This document shows, in pieces, positions 22,195-33,548 of a DNA stretch of 64,000 nucleotides. The translations under genes were made by a program, and so were the position numbers. Within the stretch, counting starts at the first letter, position 1; each line of letters opens with the position of its first letter. Location: the NCBI RefSeq assembly GCF_963082655.1, contig NC_081554.1, positions 128,966,962 to 129,030,961 of the forward strand, written 5' to 3'. The DNA is from Stomoxys calcitrans (Eukaryota > Arthropoda > Insecta > Diptera > Muscidae). Below the pieces are notes generated by a model, which had not been told where the DNA came from, made no database searches, and saw only the letters and a list, made by a program, of their open reading frames with translations.

Positions 22195-23110
22195 AGCCCC
22201 GAAATATTTCTTCCATAGGCAAAATTTCAATAAATATCCTGTAAAGCGAAAATTTTAATAAAATATTCCCTAGAGATAAAACATGGCTCAGGCCCGGGAC
22301 CCTTGAAATTATTTTTCTCTTAGTTTGGTCTTTAATTTAACCATGAATCATCTTACAAACGAACTACGCCTGAAAATTATCGAATTTTATTATCATAATG
22401 CGTGCTCTGTTAAGAAAGTTCATCGCGCGATTCACTGTGTTCAGCGACGAAGCTCATTTCTGGCTCAATGGGTACGTAAATAAGCAGAATTGTCGATTTT
22501 GGAGTGAAGATCAGCCAGAAGCTATGCATGAGCTACCAATGCATCCAGTAAAAGTCACAGTTTGATGCGGTTTATGATGCCACATGGGATCGTTCTTCTT
22601 CAAAGATGATGTGAATCGTAACGTAACTGTGAATGGTGAGCGCTATCGTGAGATGATATTCAACTTTTTTTTAACCCAAAATGCAAGAGCTTGACTTCCA
22701 TGACATGTGGTATCAATATGACGGTGCCACATACCACACAGCACGCGTAACAATGGACCTATTGAGAGGCGAGTTCGGTGAACATTCAATTGGCCGCCTA
22801 GATCGTGTCATTTAACGCCTTTAGACTATTTTTTGTGCGGCTATGTTAAAGCTCATGTTTACACAGACAAGCCCGATTCAATTGACGCATTGCAAGACAA
22901 CAGTGAAGCATTTATTCGTGAGATATAAGCCGCATAGTTGGAAAGAGTATGCCAAAATTGGAATAACCCGATGGACCCTTTTAAGGCGTCGTCAGGGTCA
23001 AGATTTACATGAAATAATCTTCAAATATGAAATTATATGGACCGTACTATCGATTGCAATAAAGATTTCATGAATTTTTCTGAATTTTATGTGTTGGTTT
23101 TTTGAGAAAC
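22195..23110 (+). pseudogene. Tc1/mariner-like transposase pseudogene (second subfamily copy)
   Basis: Start MNHLTNELRLKIIEFYYHNA at 22343, a deletion after KKVHRAI, then FSDEAHFWLNGYVNKQNCRF, RYREMIFNFF, LTPLDYFLCGYVKAHVYTDK and NSEAFIREI in shifting frames up to about 23060. It spans most of the transposase, including the third catalytic region around LTPLDYFL, but has many stops and at least four frameshifts. TIRs are not clear. Same transposase type as at 18677 and 58534. Confidence 0.85.
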
Positions 23111-23538
23111 TTTCCTATAGCTTTAAAAGATTACGCTTTATAATTCGGAGAACCAGATAACCTTTCCATTGGTTAAGAGAAGTCCTTCAATTTCAAAAAT
23201 ACCAACGATACCAAAGACATTCCACTCATGTAGATATGTTTTTGAATTTTTGAAGGCTTTTACGAACTCTATATTTTCCAATAAAAAGAAGACAATCAAC
23301 CTATAAATGCTTATTTGACATTACTTCAACTGCTCTAGGTGACCAACATTCATGTGCCATATCAGCCCCTGGACCAACTAGGGTCTCAAAATTTTGCATA
23401 TTTATTGGGAACCATCTCCACATTTACTATGCGAAGTTTCTTGTAAATGTATTTTTTCCTTTAAGTGTTACAGAATTCTTCCAAAAGTTTGTTGGCTGTG
23501 GGACATGTCCTTCATACAATTCTTGAACCATGCTTTTT
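23111..23538. other. No identifiable gene
   Basis: AT-rich sequence leading into a family B head. No recognisable content. Confidence 0.35.
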
Positions 23539-24481
23539 ATACCCACCACCGAAGGCAACACATCGAAAAATCCATTTCCGACCCTATAAAATATATATAT
23601 TCTTGATCAGCGTAAAAATCTAAGACGATCTAGACATGTCCGTCCGTCTGTCCGTCTGTCTGTTACACGCTACAGTCTTGAAAAATAGAGATATTGAGCT
23701 GAAACTTTGCACAGATTCTTTTTTTGTTCATAAGCAGGTTAAGTTCGAATATGGGCTATATCGGACTATATCTTCATATAGCCCCCATATAGACCGATCC
23801 TCCGATATGGGGTCTTAGGCCCAAAAAAGCCATATTTATTATCCGATTTTGCTGAAATTTGGGACTGTGAGTTGTGTTAGGTCCTTCGACATCCTCCGTC
23901 AATTTGGTCCAGATCGGTCCAGATTTGGATATAGCTGCCATATTGACTGATCCGCCGATTTAGGGTCTTAGGCCCATAAAAGCCACATTTATTATCCGAT
24001 TTTGCTGAAATTTGGGACAGTGAGTTAAGTTAAGCCCCTTGACATACTTCTGCATTATGGCACAGATCGGTCCAGATTTGGATATAACCGCCATATCCGA
24101 TCTTTCAGTTTTAGGTTTTGGGGCCATAAAAAGCGCATTTATTGTCCGATGTCGCCGCAATTTAGGACAATGAGTTGTGTTAGGCCCTTCGACATCCTTC
24201 TTCAATTTCACTCAGCTCGGTCCAGATTTGGATATAGCTGCCATATGGACCAGTTAATTTTTAGATATAGCTACTAAAAGACCAATATTTTGTTATACAT
24301 AATTGAACAATGACTTGTACTTATTAGTATTTGGTTCAAATCGGATCATATTTCGATAAAACTTCTATGGGACATAAGGTATGCAATTTTTACCGGATTT
24401 TGATGAAAGGTGGTTTACTTATATACCCGAGGTGGTGGGTATCCGAAGTTCGGCCCGGCCGAACTTAACGCCTTTTTACTT
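23539..24481 (+). mobile_element. Family B element, internally deleted
   Basis: Head ATACCCACCACCGAAGG, (TA)n before TTCTTGATCAGC (23590-23612), GTCCGTCCGTCTGTCC microsatellite (23637-23662), three to four monomers, and the complete tail GGTGGTGGGTATCC then AGTTCGGCCCGGCCGAACT. Shorter than the 33549 copy by several monomers. Confidence 0.88.
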
Positions 24482-24879
24482 ATTTTACGTTTTTTTCTTC
24501 AAAAATAATGGGACAAGTACGTGCATCTAATTTTTTTTTTTAATTATGCTAAAGGGCAATCAAGGAGCGTATTTTGAAAATAGCAAAGGTAAACTTTTGT
24601 TATTTTCCATCAAATTTGAAAAGATTTATAATTCTCTATTAGTTAAATATGTCCATAAAAAATGGACATCCCTTATCGAGTTTACGAGATATTGCACTGA
24701 ATCGGACCAAATTAGCTAAAAATTTTGTTTTTTTGAAAATCGAAAATAGGTAAAATTTTAACGGTGGAATCTTTTAAACTAAAAATCTAACATTTATGTG
24801 GGTGGTATTTTTGAAATCTTTGGATATTTCTACTTGTGATAAGTTTATTTCAAATTTTCTAAGCACACATGGAAATTTA

Positions 24880-25720
24880 GATTCTTGCCACTTGTTTTCT
24901 CTGTCCATGCCACTGTGCATCGAAAAATTCTAAGACGATTTAGACGATGTTCGTCTGTTGTGATCTTAAAAAATTTAAATATTGAGTTGAAATTTGGCAC
25001 AGACCCGTATTTTGTTCATTCGCAGGTTATGTTCTTGAATGTGCCAAATCGGGCTATATTTGGATGTAGCTGTCATTTAGACCGATCTGCCAATTTAAGA
25101 TCTTTAACCTATTAAAGCCACATTTGAAATGGACTGGGAGTTCCACCAAGTCCCCATATCTGATTCGAATATGGTTCATATCGGGCTATATTTACACATA
25201 AGCTGTCATATTGACCTATCTGCTGATTCAGAGTCTTAAGCCAATAATTATAACCCGAATTCGACGAAATTCAGTACATCCGAACCGAATATAGTACTGA
25301 TACGGCCATCTTTGCATATAGTTGGTCGTTTGCCAATTTCGCTGAAAATATGAACTGTGAGTTGTATCAGATCCCCCGATATCCGAACTGAATATGGTTC
25401 ATATCGGCTGATATTTACATATAGCTGCCGTATACACCGAACTGTCGCTTAAAAGTTTTTTAAAGTTCAAATTTAAAACTGTAAGTTTTGGTATTATAGA
25501 CCTATATGCCGATTAAGGCATTAAGCCCATAAAAGGCGCATTTATTAACCGATTTCGCTGAAAGAGAGTATGATGTGGAAAAGCGGCCATATGACTAATC
25601 TGCCAAAATAAGCCTACAATATCAGGCTCATGGGCATCTGCATCAAATATAATCCAGATCGACCTTTCATTGGATAATATATAGATAAAGTAGAGTCCGA
25701 ATGTTCTCTTATCGGTCCTA
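24880..25720 (+). mobile_element. Old, degenerate family B copy
   Basis: Recognisable pieces AAAATTCTAAGACGATTTAGAC, TTAAATATTGAGTTGAAATTT, ATAGCTGTCATTTAGACCGA, CCGATTTCGCTGAAA, in the order of family B, but with far more differences than neighbouring copies. Probably an older insertion. No tail seen. Confidence 0.65.
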
Positions 25721-26849
25721 AAAAGTTTACGGGTATGTATTCAATTTTACGAATCAATCAAGTATTTAGCCTCTCACTAGCTCCCTCCGTTGACCGGGAC
25801 AAATGCAAATGCAAACTTTTTAGAATCCTTGTCATTTGTGCAACATTGGGTGATTTAGAGCAATCAAATATATTTTCTATGAAGAGTTTTAAATCTGCGT
25901 TCCATATGTAATAACCCATTTCCCCCCACCCCTTGAAAGATATACGTACATGTGTATGCGTGTGTACATACATAATCACATAGCCAGTTAGTTGCCTAAT
26001 TATTTCAACAATTTTATGTGTGGCATTATTTGATCAAATTTACAACCACAGCAATTTGTGCCATTTATAAATACTGCTGTGTCTGATATTATTTTTTCAT
26101 GCAACAGCAGATTTTTTTCCTCTCCACACTGGCTAGGTTTTTTCCAGCAGTAACAACTGCCGTTTGTTGTTGTTTTTTTATTAAGTGGTCACATTAAATT
26201 ATTTAACATTTTTATAAGGCACTTCTGTCCAATTGACACCGGCTCGTCGAGACTTTTAATGGTTTTCTGTTTTCGCTTGCTTAGTGATTTTTGCAGTTCT
26301 TACTTTTCTGCTGCTGCGGTTTTTGTTGATGTTGTCGATGTCGTTCCAATGTCCCATATATCGTTGTGGCGAATAAAGAAGTTGTTCTCAAGTGATCAGA
26401 ATGAGTTTCAAAATAAGGCTAATTGAAGACCAACACAAGTCAAGCTAAAGCCCAATTTAATTTGTAATTTTACGAGACAATGATGATCGTTATACTTCCG
26501 ATTTTATTAGCGACTGTCATTGTGAGAACTTGGTTTTAATAAATTGAGACCAAATGGCATCTGTGTGGAGGATTAAATGCAAGAAATTTTAAATTATAGG
26601 GCGACATTATCGAAAAAGTCCAATTTTTAGTCTACATGTGATAAGGCTTGCAAGAAAATATTTTATACGTATACCAATGGAGGAATGTCAGGAGAAAATG
26701 GGAAAATAGGACATGACTTTTAGCTAGTCGAGCGGAAAAGGATAAAGATAAAGTTCGACAATTTCATGATCAGTGGAGACAGAGGATATGGAAATAATAC
26801 CAGGGAAAAAAATTAAAGGAAAGGAAGCCTAAGTTTATTCAGTTATCTC
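25721..26849. other. Unique DNA, no gene seen
   Basis: Poly-T and TTGTTGTTG tracts (26160-26180), a TACATGTGTATGCGTGTG stretch (25948-25970), and no coding signal. Possibly host intronic or intergenic sequence. Confidence 0.35.
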
Positions 26850-27260
26850 CGATGGGGTAGGCATAGGCCTTAACGCTAACCCATAAAAATTGAAATCTGT
26901 CTGATTACATTGCAGACGAAGGTGGGCCAATTCAAAGCGCCACATTCTTTCAACAGAACGATTTGGATATCTGACAAGATCAAATATTTGCAAGTGATGT
27001 TGAAATTGTATTGGAAATATTACATTCAGAAGCTTTCAGAGAGGGCTGACATATGTTGGACACTATGTAGGCTCGAAATGGGGCCCCAATTATGGGTTAC
27101 TACACTGGCTTTAGAAAAGCTTAAGTATAATAATACTAAGTTATACCTAGGTTATTTGATGGACAGTCATACAAAAGCGGGTTAATCGAGGCGACGATAG
27201 CAAACCTGATAGATTGGAAGGTTTCTGATCGGATATCTCAGACGTAACTTGAGGTCTAGA
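26850..27260 (+). pseudogene. LINE RT C-terminal fragment
   Basis: Plus-strand translation gives GIGLNANP, then FKAPHSFNRTIWISDKIKY, LQVMLKLYWKYYIQ and CRLEMG-like blocks. These parallel the GLxxNPxKTE, SDxVKYLGVxLDxxLxW and CKRxxGKxWGL motifs of LINE RT thumb regions, with the catalytic palm absent. The open piece is 91 codons (26910-27185). Clade cannot be fixed. Confidence 0.55.
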
Positions 27261-27754
27261 CTTTCCAATAATTTTTTCATTTCTTAACCAATCCTCATGA
27301 AATTTGGCAATACGATTTAAAGACTGTAAAGAGTATGAATCCTACTCTAACATTATTTTAATACTATCGCCCTTATCAAAATGTCTAAGATAAGTAAGTT
27401 ACAGAATACTACGAAATGCTAAATTTGCCATCATCAGTTAAAGTTCCTACATAAGCCGATGTTATGATTTGATATCTTAAGTACAACAGTCTGTATACAT
27501 CATCGAAAGTATTTCTCAAATGGAATACAATACATCTACCACCCACTACATGTGGTGGTAGTTATCATTATTTCAAATTTGGCTCTTGAAAAAAAGGAAA
27601 TAAAATTATATTTGTTTTTTACACAACACTGTCGTCTGAAATTTACAATCATATGTTAGTAACATCCTCTTGGCAATGCTTTTGCCTCTCTTTCCTCAAG
27701 AGGGCTTTCATAACTTTTGCGTAAATGACACATATAAAGTTTAAATTTGTCTAC

Positions 27755-27940
27755 CCTCCACCATTGGATGGGAGCATACTAATTTCGTAATTCCGTTTGC
27801 AATTCGTCGAAGTATTGATCTGAGACCCAGAAAAGTATATATGATTGATCTTCTTGATATTTCAAGTGGATTTAGCATCTCCGTCCGTCAGTCCGCCCGT
27901 CTGTCGAAAGCATGCCAATTTTCGGTTGAGTAAAGCTTAC
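27755..27940 (+). mobile_element. Family A head
   Basis: TACCCTCCACCATTGGATGG hairpin, CCGTTTGCAATTCGTCG, a (TA)n remnant and CGTCCGTCAGTCCGCCCGTC, then the element stops where the RTE LINE 3' end begins. Confidence 0.75.
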
Positions 27941-28078
27941 TTTACTTTAATTGGCTATGACAGAACATTTGTCCCATTAGCCGAGCGGAGAATAGCGCCA
28001 TGATATTCTGCGACCCTTTCAGTCTTCAATGGACTTCTTCGCTGGAGCTTCTTAATTCATTCTGACAACATGACCTAG

Positions 28079-28690
28079 TCAAGGCAACCGTTGTATTTTG
28101 ATAACTATGCTATCATCGTCATACAGCTCATAAAGTTCGTGCCTATATTCTACATTTACGAAAATTGGTCTATATATTTTAGGAAGAATCTTTCTCTTAA
28201 ATACTCCAAGCACTGCCTCATCTGCTTTCAAAAGTACCCATGCCTCAGAACCATATAACAACACGGGTAGTATCAGTGTCTTGTATAGTGTAATCTTCGT
28301 CTGTCGACGGGTGGCCTTATTTCTAAACTGCTCGCTGATTCCAAAGTAGCATATGTTTGCCAGTATTATTCATCGCTTTATTTCACAACTGGTGTCATTA
28401 GTTGCTGACTATCTCAAAGTACAAGGCGTTTTGGGAGTTGAAACCATCCATTTCGTCTTATCTCCATTTACTGCCATACCCATTTTCACTGACTCTCTTT
28501 TGATTCTTTCAAAGGCTGTAGTTACTACTTCCGGTGACCGATCCATGATGTCGATATCGTCGGCATAGGCGAGTAGCATGCGTTCTCTTGTGAGTAGTGT
28601 CCCAAATCTATTCAGATCTGCTTCTCGTATAATCTTCTCCAGCGGAATGTTAAAGAGATCACACGATTTGCTGCCATCGTACAGTGTCTT
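28079..28690 (-). pseudogene. RTE RT second half with intact YADD box
   Basis: Minus-strand translation from 28690 shows SCDLFNIPLEKIIREADLN, LLAYADDIDIMDRSPEVV with the intact YADD catalytic box (near 28565), VNGDKTKWMVST and LYKTLILPVLLYGSEAWVL. Frame breaks separate these blocks. The last, 28079-28264, is a 61-codon frame ending near the conserved RLxWLGHVxRM block. Confidence 0.82.
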
Positions 28691-28691
28691 A

Positions 28692-29492
28692 TTAATTTTG
28701 CAGGGATTCCAACTGAAACATGGCTTGAAATACCTTTGGACGCATGGGGTTGTCGAAAGCGGCTTTGTAGTCTACAAAGAGATTCTGTCTTGTCTCCTTT
28801 GTTGTGTACCGGACATAGTATGCCGAGGTTCCAATCATCGGGTATGCGTTCTTCCAGCCAATTCGTGTAGACAAACTATGCATACGCCTTATCAGCGTGT
28901 CGCCTCCGCTTTTAAATAGTTCAGTGGGCATCACATCGGCTTCTGCTGCCATGTTGTTCTTAAGTCGAGTCACTCCTACTTGAATCTCAATCTGATTAGG
29001 AGGTAAACATTCTATACCATCATCAGGGAATGGTTCGGCGGCATACTCTTCAACGCCATCGTCGGATACTAGCAGCTGGGTAAAATATTCTTTCCATATC
29101 CTCAGCATACTATGTGTATCAATTATCAGATTTCCTTCATTGTCTCTGCATGAGGATGTGCCTGTACCAAATCCATCGTGTTGATGTTTGATTTTTTGGT
29201 AGAATTTCCGGATTTCATTCTGACTACTGCACATCTTAAAATCGATCACACTCACGTTTTTCCATTTCCTTTTTCTTCCGGCAGAATGGACGTTTCTCAT
29301 CTCTTCTTTTCTTTGATATCTTTTCTTCATCTGGAGCGTTGCTACAGAATGCAGGGTCGCTCTGTATGCATCATTCTTGGCTTCAGCAAAAACTCGATAC
29401 TTTTGGTCGCACCATGGGTTTCTTGGGGAGGCTTCCAGTACCCAGGTACCGATTTCGGGGCATTTTTCATGGAGTGGGCAATAGTTTGCCAC
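28692..29492 (-). pseudogene. RTE interdomain and start of RT, 266-codon open frame
   Basis: The longest frame in the window. It contains AKNDAYRATLHSVAT, FYQKIKHQHDGF, SSCRDNEGNLI, RLKNNMAAEADVMPTELFKS and LFVDYKAAFDNP, the last being the RT palm motif with a catalytic aspartate. Between SLSTRIGWKNAY and LFVDYKAAFD roughly 100 residues expected in the family are lost, and another deletion follows, so it is not a working enzyme despite its length. Confidence 0.82.
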
Positions 29493-30013
29493 TGCTCCGT
29501 TATATCATCCGGACAAGGAGAGCTTTCATCAAGCAGTTGGGTCAGTCGAGTGGAGTATGCCGTTGCCATCTGTTGTGTTTGCAGCTTTTCAATGTCCAGC
29601 TTCCTTGCACTGTCAGATCCTACTTTTATCGCTATGCACAAACGGGTGCGAACCTTTGATACAACAAGGTAATGAGTTGAATCTATATTCGCTCCACGGA
29701 ACTATCGTTCATCTAACACGCTGGATGAATGCCTTCCATCTATCACAACATGAGCAATTTGGTTCCATGTGTTTTGATCGGGTGACAGCCAGCCATGTGT
29801 CTTTGTGAATTTTTTGTTGAAATCTGGTGCGGATAACTGCCATGTTTTTTGCCTCGGTGAAATCTACTAGCCTCAACCCATTATCAAACGTTATCTCGTG
29901 GAGGTTAACTTTTACGACTGTTGGACCAAAGACGTCATCTTCGCCTATCTTCGCATTAAAATCACCCAGAACGATTTCAATATCATGGGCGGGGCAGCGG
30001 TCGTATTCTCTTT

Positions 30014-30396
30014 CTAGGCGCTCGTAGAAAATATCCTTGGTCTGCTCGTCCTTGTCTTCCGCCAGGGCATGGATACAAATAATCTGATGTTGAAAACTTT
30101 GGCTTTTATGCGGATTGTGGCTAGCCTCTCATTCAGCGGAGTAAAGCTGAACACAGGGTGTTTGAATCTCCGACTAACCACAAATCCACAGTCAAACTCA
30201 TCCCTCGTGTCGTGACAGTTATAGTATAGTTCGTCGCCATTTGGAGTTGTTGTGACGCCATTCCCGGTCCATCGCACTTCCTGTAGGGCGGTAATATCTG
30301 CCTTCTACTTCTCCAATACAGCCGCCAATGTGTATAGTGCACCTTTTCTATAAAGAGTCCGGACATTTCATTTGCAGATCAGCAAATCATGGTCGT
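30014..30396 (-). pseudogene. RTE endonuclease domain
   Basis: Minus-strand translation around 30290-30250 gives KADITALQEVRWTGNG, with the catalytic glutamate of the EEP fold, then ELYYNCHDTRDEFDCGFVVS and NERLATIRIKAKVFNI (87-codon frame 30014-30277). The next block IEIVLGDFNAKIGEDD follows near 29970 in another frame and includes the DFN motif. Confidence 0.8.
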
Positions 30397-30929
30397 TTTT
30401 TCGGTTTCCTTGTTCGTCAACGTTAGAGGAGTCCATTTTTGCTATCCTTTTGTTTCCGAAAGTAATTCTTACAATTTTCCGGGGGTGGATTATTGGCCCA
30501 AAGCCCCAAACTCATGGGTTTTGTGTCGCACGTGTATCCCCCGATGTCGCGAGTCTCTTGCTCTAAAATCCGGCGCTCGCACCCAGCAGCCCTAGCCTGG
30601 GAACAGACGCTGATGTTGGCAATTGGTTATTCGAAGGCGCCAATAACTCGTCTTGCTATATCGAGTATTTAAATAAGGGCCAGTGCCACCTGATCCTTCG
30701 AAAATCATGATCGAAATCAATGACGCATATGCAGCTACTCCTGCGGGCGCGCCAGGTAGCTTTCAGCTAAGTTTCCCTTGAAAGCGATGAATACCACACA
30801 AGTCGGAGCCAAAAGTTCCCGCCCGTGTGATGCTCACCGTTATCCCATGTCGGCCTGGAGTAAAAACTAGGCACTTAAAATTTAGCATTAATACTTCTTA
30901 TTAGTGTAGGTCGGTTGGGATTATAAATG

Positions 30930-31100
30930 GGCCAAATCGGTCCATTTGCTAATCAAAACAGCAAAAATGTTTGCTAAAACAGCAGTTTTTGTCTGCTGAA
31001 AATGGAAAAGCAGACATTACTGCTATTTTAGCAAGCATAGGGCTGTCGTATTAGCAAACATCTTACTGCTATTTCAAGGAACAAAATCTGCTGCTTTGAG
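30930..31100. repeat. Short element dense in AGCAG/CTGCT inverted words
   Basis: CAGCAAAAATGTTTGCTAA, ACAGCAG-TTTTT-GTCTGCTG, AAGCAGACATTACTGC and TTAGCAAACATC-TTACTGCT form several short overlapping hairpins. A related stretch lies at 10190-10290 (TTTCTGCTGTTTTCAG, ATCAGCAGACAAA). I do not recognise a family. Confidence 0.5.
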
Positions 31101-31304
31101 TACACAAATCTGTTGTATGCTACTTTTATGGTTGCCTGTTAATTGTTTTGAATACTTTAGGCATTTTTTAGATTTTTTTTTTTAGAAATTTTGTTGGAAG
31201 AGATGATTTTAATTTGTGTAATATTACTGTAAGTAAGCTATCTGAACCATCCTTTGGCATACATTTCGAAATATGGCTGAGCTAATTTGCATATTTTTGT
31301 TATT

Positions 31305-31552
31305 GCTCTACCAAGGGGCTAACTTCGCTCATATCAATGAGTGCAGTTAATGTAACTATATATAACAAGTTTTAGCTCAAAGATATTAGGGCCTCCCTTT
31401 TTACGCCGAGTCTGAACGGTGTGCCAATTAGCGTTAGGCATTAATTAGGAAATAATAACCGCTGAATTTTTTTTCGCCATGTACACATCGTGATTTGAAT
31501 CCATGCGTTCGGCGTCATAGGCGAACATGGTAACCTCTACGCCACGGAGGCA
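31305..31552 (-). mobile_element. tRNA-derived SINE, minus strand
   Basis: On the minus strand: head CCTCCGTGGCGTAGAGG with A box TGGCGTAGAGG (31534-31544), decayed B box GGATTCAAATC (31492-31502), then TTCAGCGGTTATTATTTCC, a body ending in the GGGAGGCCCTAATATC block and a 3' part (TGCACTCATTGATATGAGCG). This head and body are of a SINE type I associate with muscid flies. Different family from the SINE at 21110. Confidence 0.82.
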
Positions 31553-31559
31553 TCCTTAC

Positions 31560-32145
31560 AAGTTATTATAAAAAACACCGTGCAAAATGTAATGGAAATC
31601 AAACAAAAATTGAGGTTTCTAGGGGCTCATGCTGTCAAATCTAAGGATCGGTTAATATGGGGGTTATATCCAAATCTGAACCGATCTGGCCCATTTCCAA
31701 TCCCCAATCTTCAACGTTTTGTTATGACTCCCAACAACTGTGCCAGGTATGGCCCAAGTAGCCCTATAACCTGATGTAGCTCCCATATACACCGATCTCC
31801 GGATTTGACTTTTTGAGCCAGTGAAGGGAGCACATTTTTTATCCGATTTGGACGAAATTCACCAAAACATCTTCTGCTATTAACCCCAACATCCGTGCCA
31901 AGTATGGCCCTAATCGACCTATAAACTGATATTGCTCTAATAAAACCTATATCTCGATTTGACGCCTTGAGTTTTAAAGGAGGCTATTCTTAACAAAATA
32001 TATAAGTAATTAACGGGATTAATTGATTGACATCTCTTCATCACTTTTTAGTTTTTGCCTTTTAAAAGAAACCTTTCAAAGAACTTTACACATTCGATAC
32101 ATGGTGGAGGGTATATTATATGCGGTCGGTCGAACTTATAACCTT
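31560..32145 (+). mobile_element. Family A fragments, one reversed
   Basis: 31560-31710 holds a minus-strand monomer (GGGGCTCATGCTGTCAAAT, ATATGGGGGTTATATCC). 31715-31975 holds two plus-strand monomers (ACTCCCAACAACTGTGCC, CTGATGTAGCTCCCATATA). 32090-32145 is a tail piece (ATGGTGGAGGGTATATTATA then CGGTCGGTCGAACTTATAACC). At least two insertions are joined here. Confidence 0.65.
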
Positions 32146-32820
32146 TTCATACCCAACATCATTGGATGGACATACACTAATCAAGTCGTTCCATTTATAA
32201 CATCTTCAAATATTCATCTAAGAATGGGGTTTTAGAGTATATATAATATTGATCGTCTCGATGGTCTGAGTCAATCTAGCCATGTCCGTCACTCCGTCCT
32301 TTTGTCGAAAACACGATAGCGGTTAAACGCGTAAAGCTAGCCGCTTGAAATTTTGCACAGATACTTATTATTGCTGTAGGTCATTGGGGATTGCAATTGA
32401 GCCATATCGATTCAGATTTAGTTATAACTCCCATATAAACCGATATCGCGATTTGACTTCTTGAGCCCCTGGAGGCAGCAATTTTTATCCGATTTGGCTG
32501 AAATTTTGCACGTAGTGTTCTGTTATAACTTCCAACAATTGTGCCGAGTACGGTTCACATCGAGCTAAAACCTGATATAGCTCCCATATAAACCCATCTC
32601 CCGATTTAAATTCTTGAGCTCTTACAAGCCAAAATTTTACATGTAGTGTTCTAATAGGACTTCCAACAACTGTGCCACGTACGGTCCGAATCGGTCTATA
32701 ACCTGATACAGCTCCCATATCAACCGATTTCCCGATTTGACTTCTTGAGTCATTACAAGCCGCAATTTTTGTCCGATTTAACTGATTCGCCCTGGCCGAA
32801 CTTAGCACCCTTTTATTATT
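32146..32820 (+). mobile_element. Family A element, complete head to tail
   Basis: Head CATACCCAACATCATTGGATGG, (TA)n-ATATTGATCG, a short GTCCGTCACTCCGTCC, the GCTAGCCGCTTGAAATTTTGC block, three monomers (32400-32790) and a tail CCTGGCCGAACTTAGCACCC-TTTTATT. About 675 bp in total. Confidence 0.82.
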
Positions 32821-33394
32821 ATTTAGTTCACTCGTCTATTTCTTTTATTGTCCACAAACAGCACTAGCAGCAAGCGTTTTTATCTGGCTATGAACAGATT
32901 AAAGTGGGTGCGCATCCATTTCCTTTGGGCAACTAATTTGTTGGTTACTGACTAAAGGAGTCTGGAGGACGCCTTAATGTTTCATCTTCCAACGTCAGAA
33001 AACGATTTTTTTCGCTTGTTCGCCTGTCAGCAACTATGACAGGCCTTGTGTCATTATTTTTAATTTTTCACAGCTCGGTTCATAGGCATACGAGCTGTAC
33101 ATTCGTTTCCCTGTTGTCTTACGTCTTTCCGTGGCCCGTTGCTCTTGCTGTGGTCTTCTTCACTGAATGTGAAATAAAGTTGGCATTCATTAAATTGCAC
33201 TTCTCACTTCTTATTACAAGTCGGGTGTATATATTAATATTATTATGAGGCTATATGGATTTGAATTGCTCAACGTTGCAGTCGCTTAAGAAGGATGATG
33301 GTAAAGTACATTGGCTTTGTGCGTATTCAAAGTTCTTCAAGTTGATATTACGAAATATTTATTTCAGCAGAAAGAGTTAAGCATCAAATATTTC
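32821..33394. other. No identifiable gene
   Basis: Unique sequence with short frames only (for example 33036-33248, hydrophobic by composition). No repeat family seen. Confidence 0.35.
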
Positions 33395-33510
33395 CATATC
33401 CACCACAGGATGGAGATATACTTATCTCGTCATTCTATCTGTCATACTATAATGTATATGTCATCTTAATATTCACAACCAATATAGCCATGTTCGGTCT
33501 CCCATCCGTT
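33395..33510 (+). mobile_element. Family A head remnant
   Basis: TATCCACCACAGGATGGAGATA, TCTCGTCATTCTATCTGTC and a collapsed (TA)n/GTCY region, then replaced by a family B head at 33549. Confidence 0.55.
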
Positions 33511-33548
33511 GCGGATGGAAGAAACATCATATCGGTCGAAATATTTTT

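Larger units (their letters stand above)
27945..30600 (-). mobile_element. RTE-type LINE, broken, minus strand
   Basis: From right to left it carries an endonuclease (30366-30014), the interdomain region (29641-28920), RT (28919-28290) and a C-terminal block (28264-27990). Gene order and motif style match the endonuclease-reverse transcriptase of insect RTE elements. It spans most of such a polyprotein but has frameshifts and two deletions in RT. The 3' end abuts a family A head. Confidence 0.85.

Noticed and set aside
28353..30595. Several plus-strand frames up to 164 codons
   Set aside because: They are antisense shadows of the minus-strand RTE LINE, whose motifs read clearly in the other direction.
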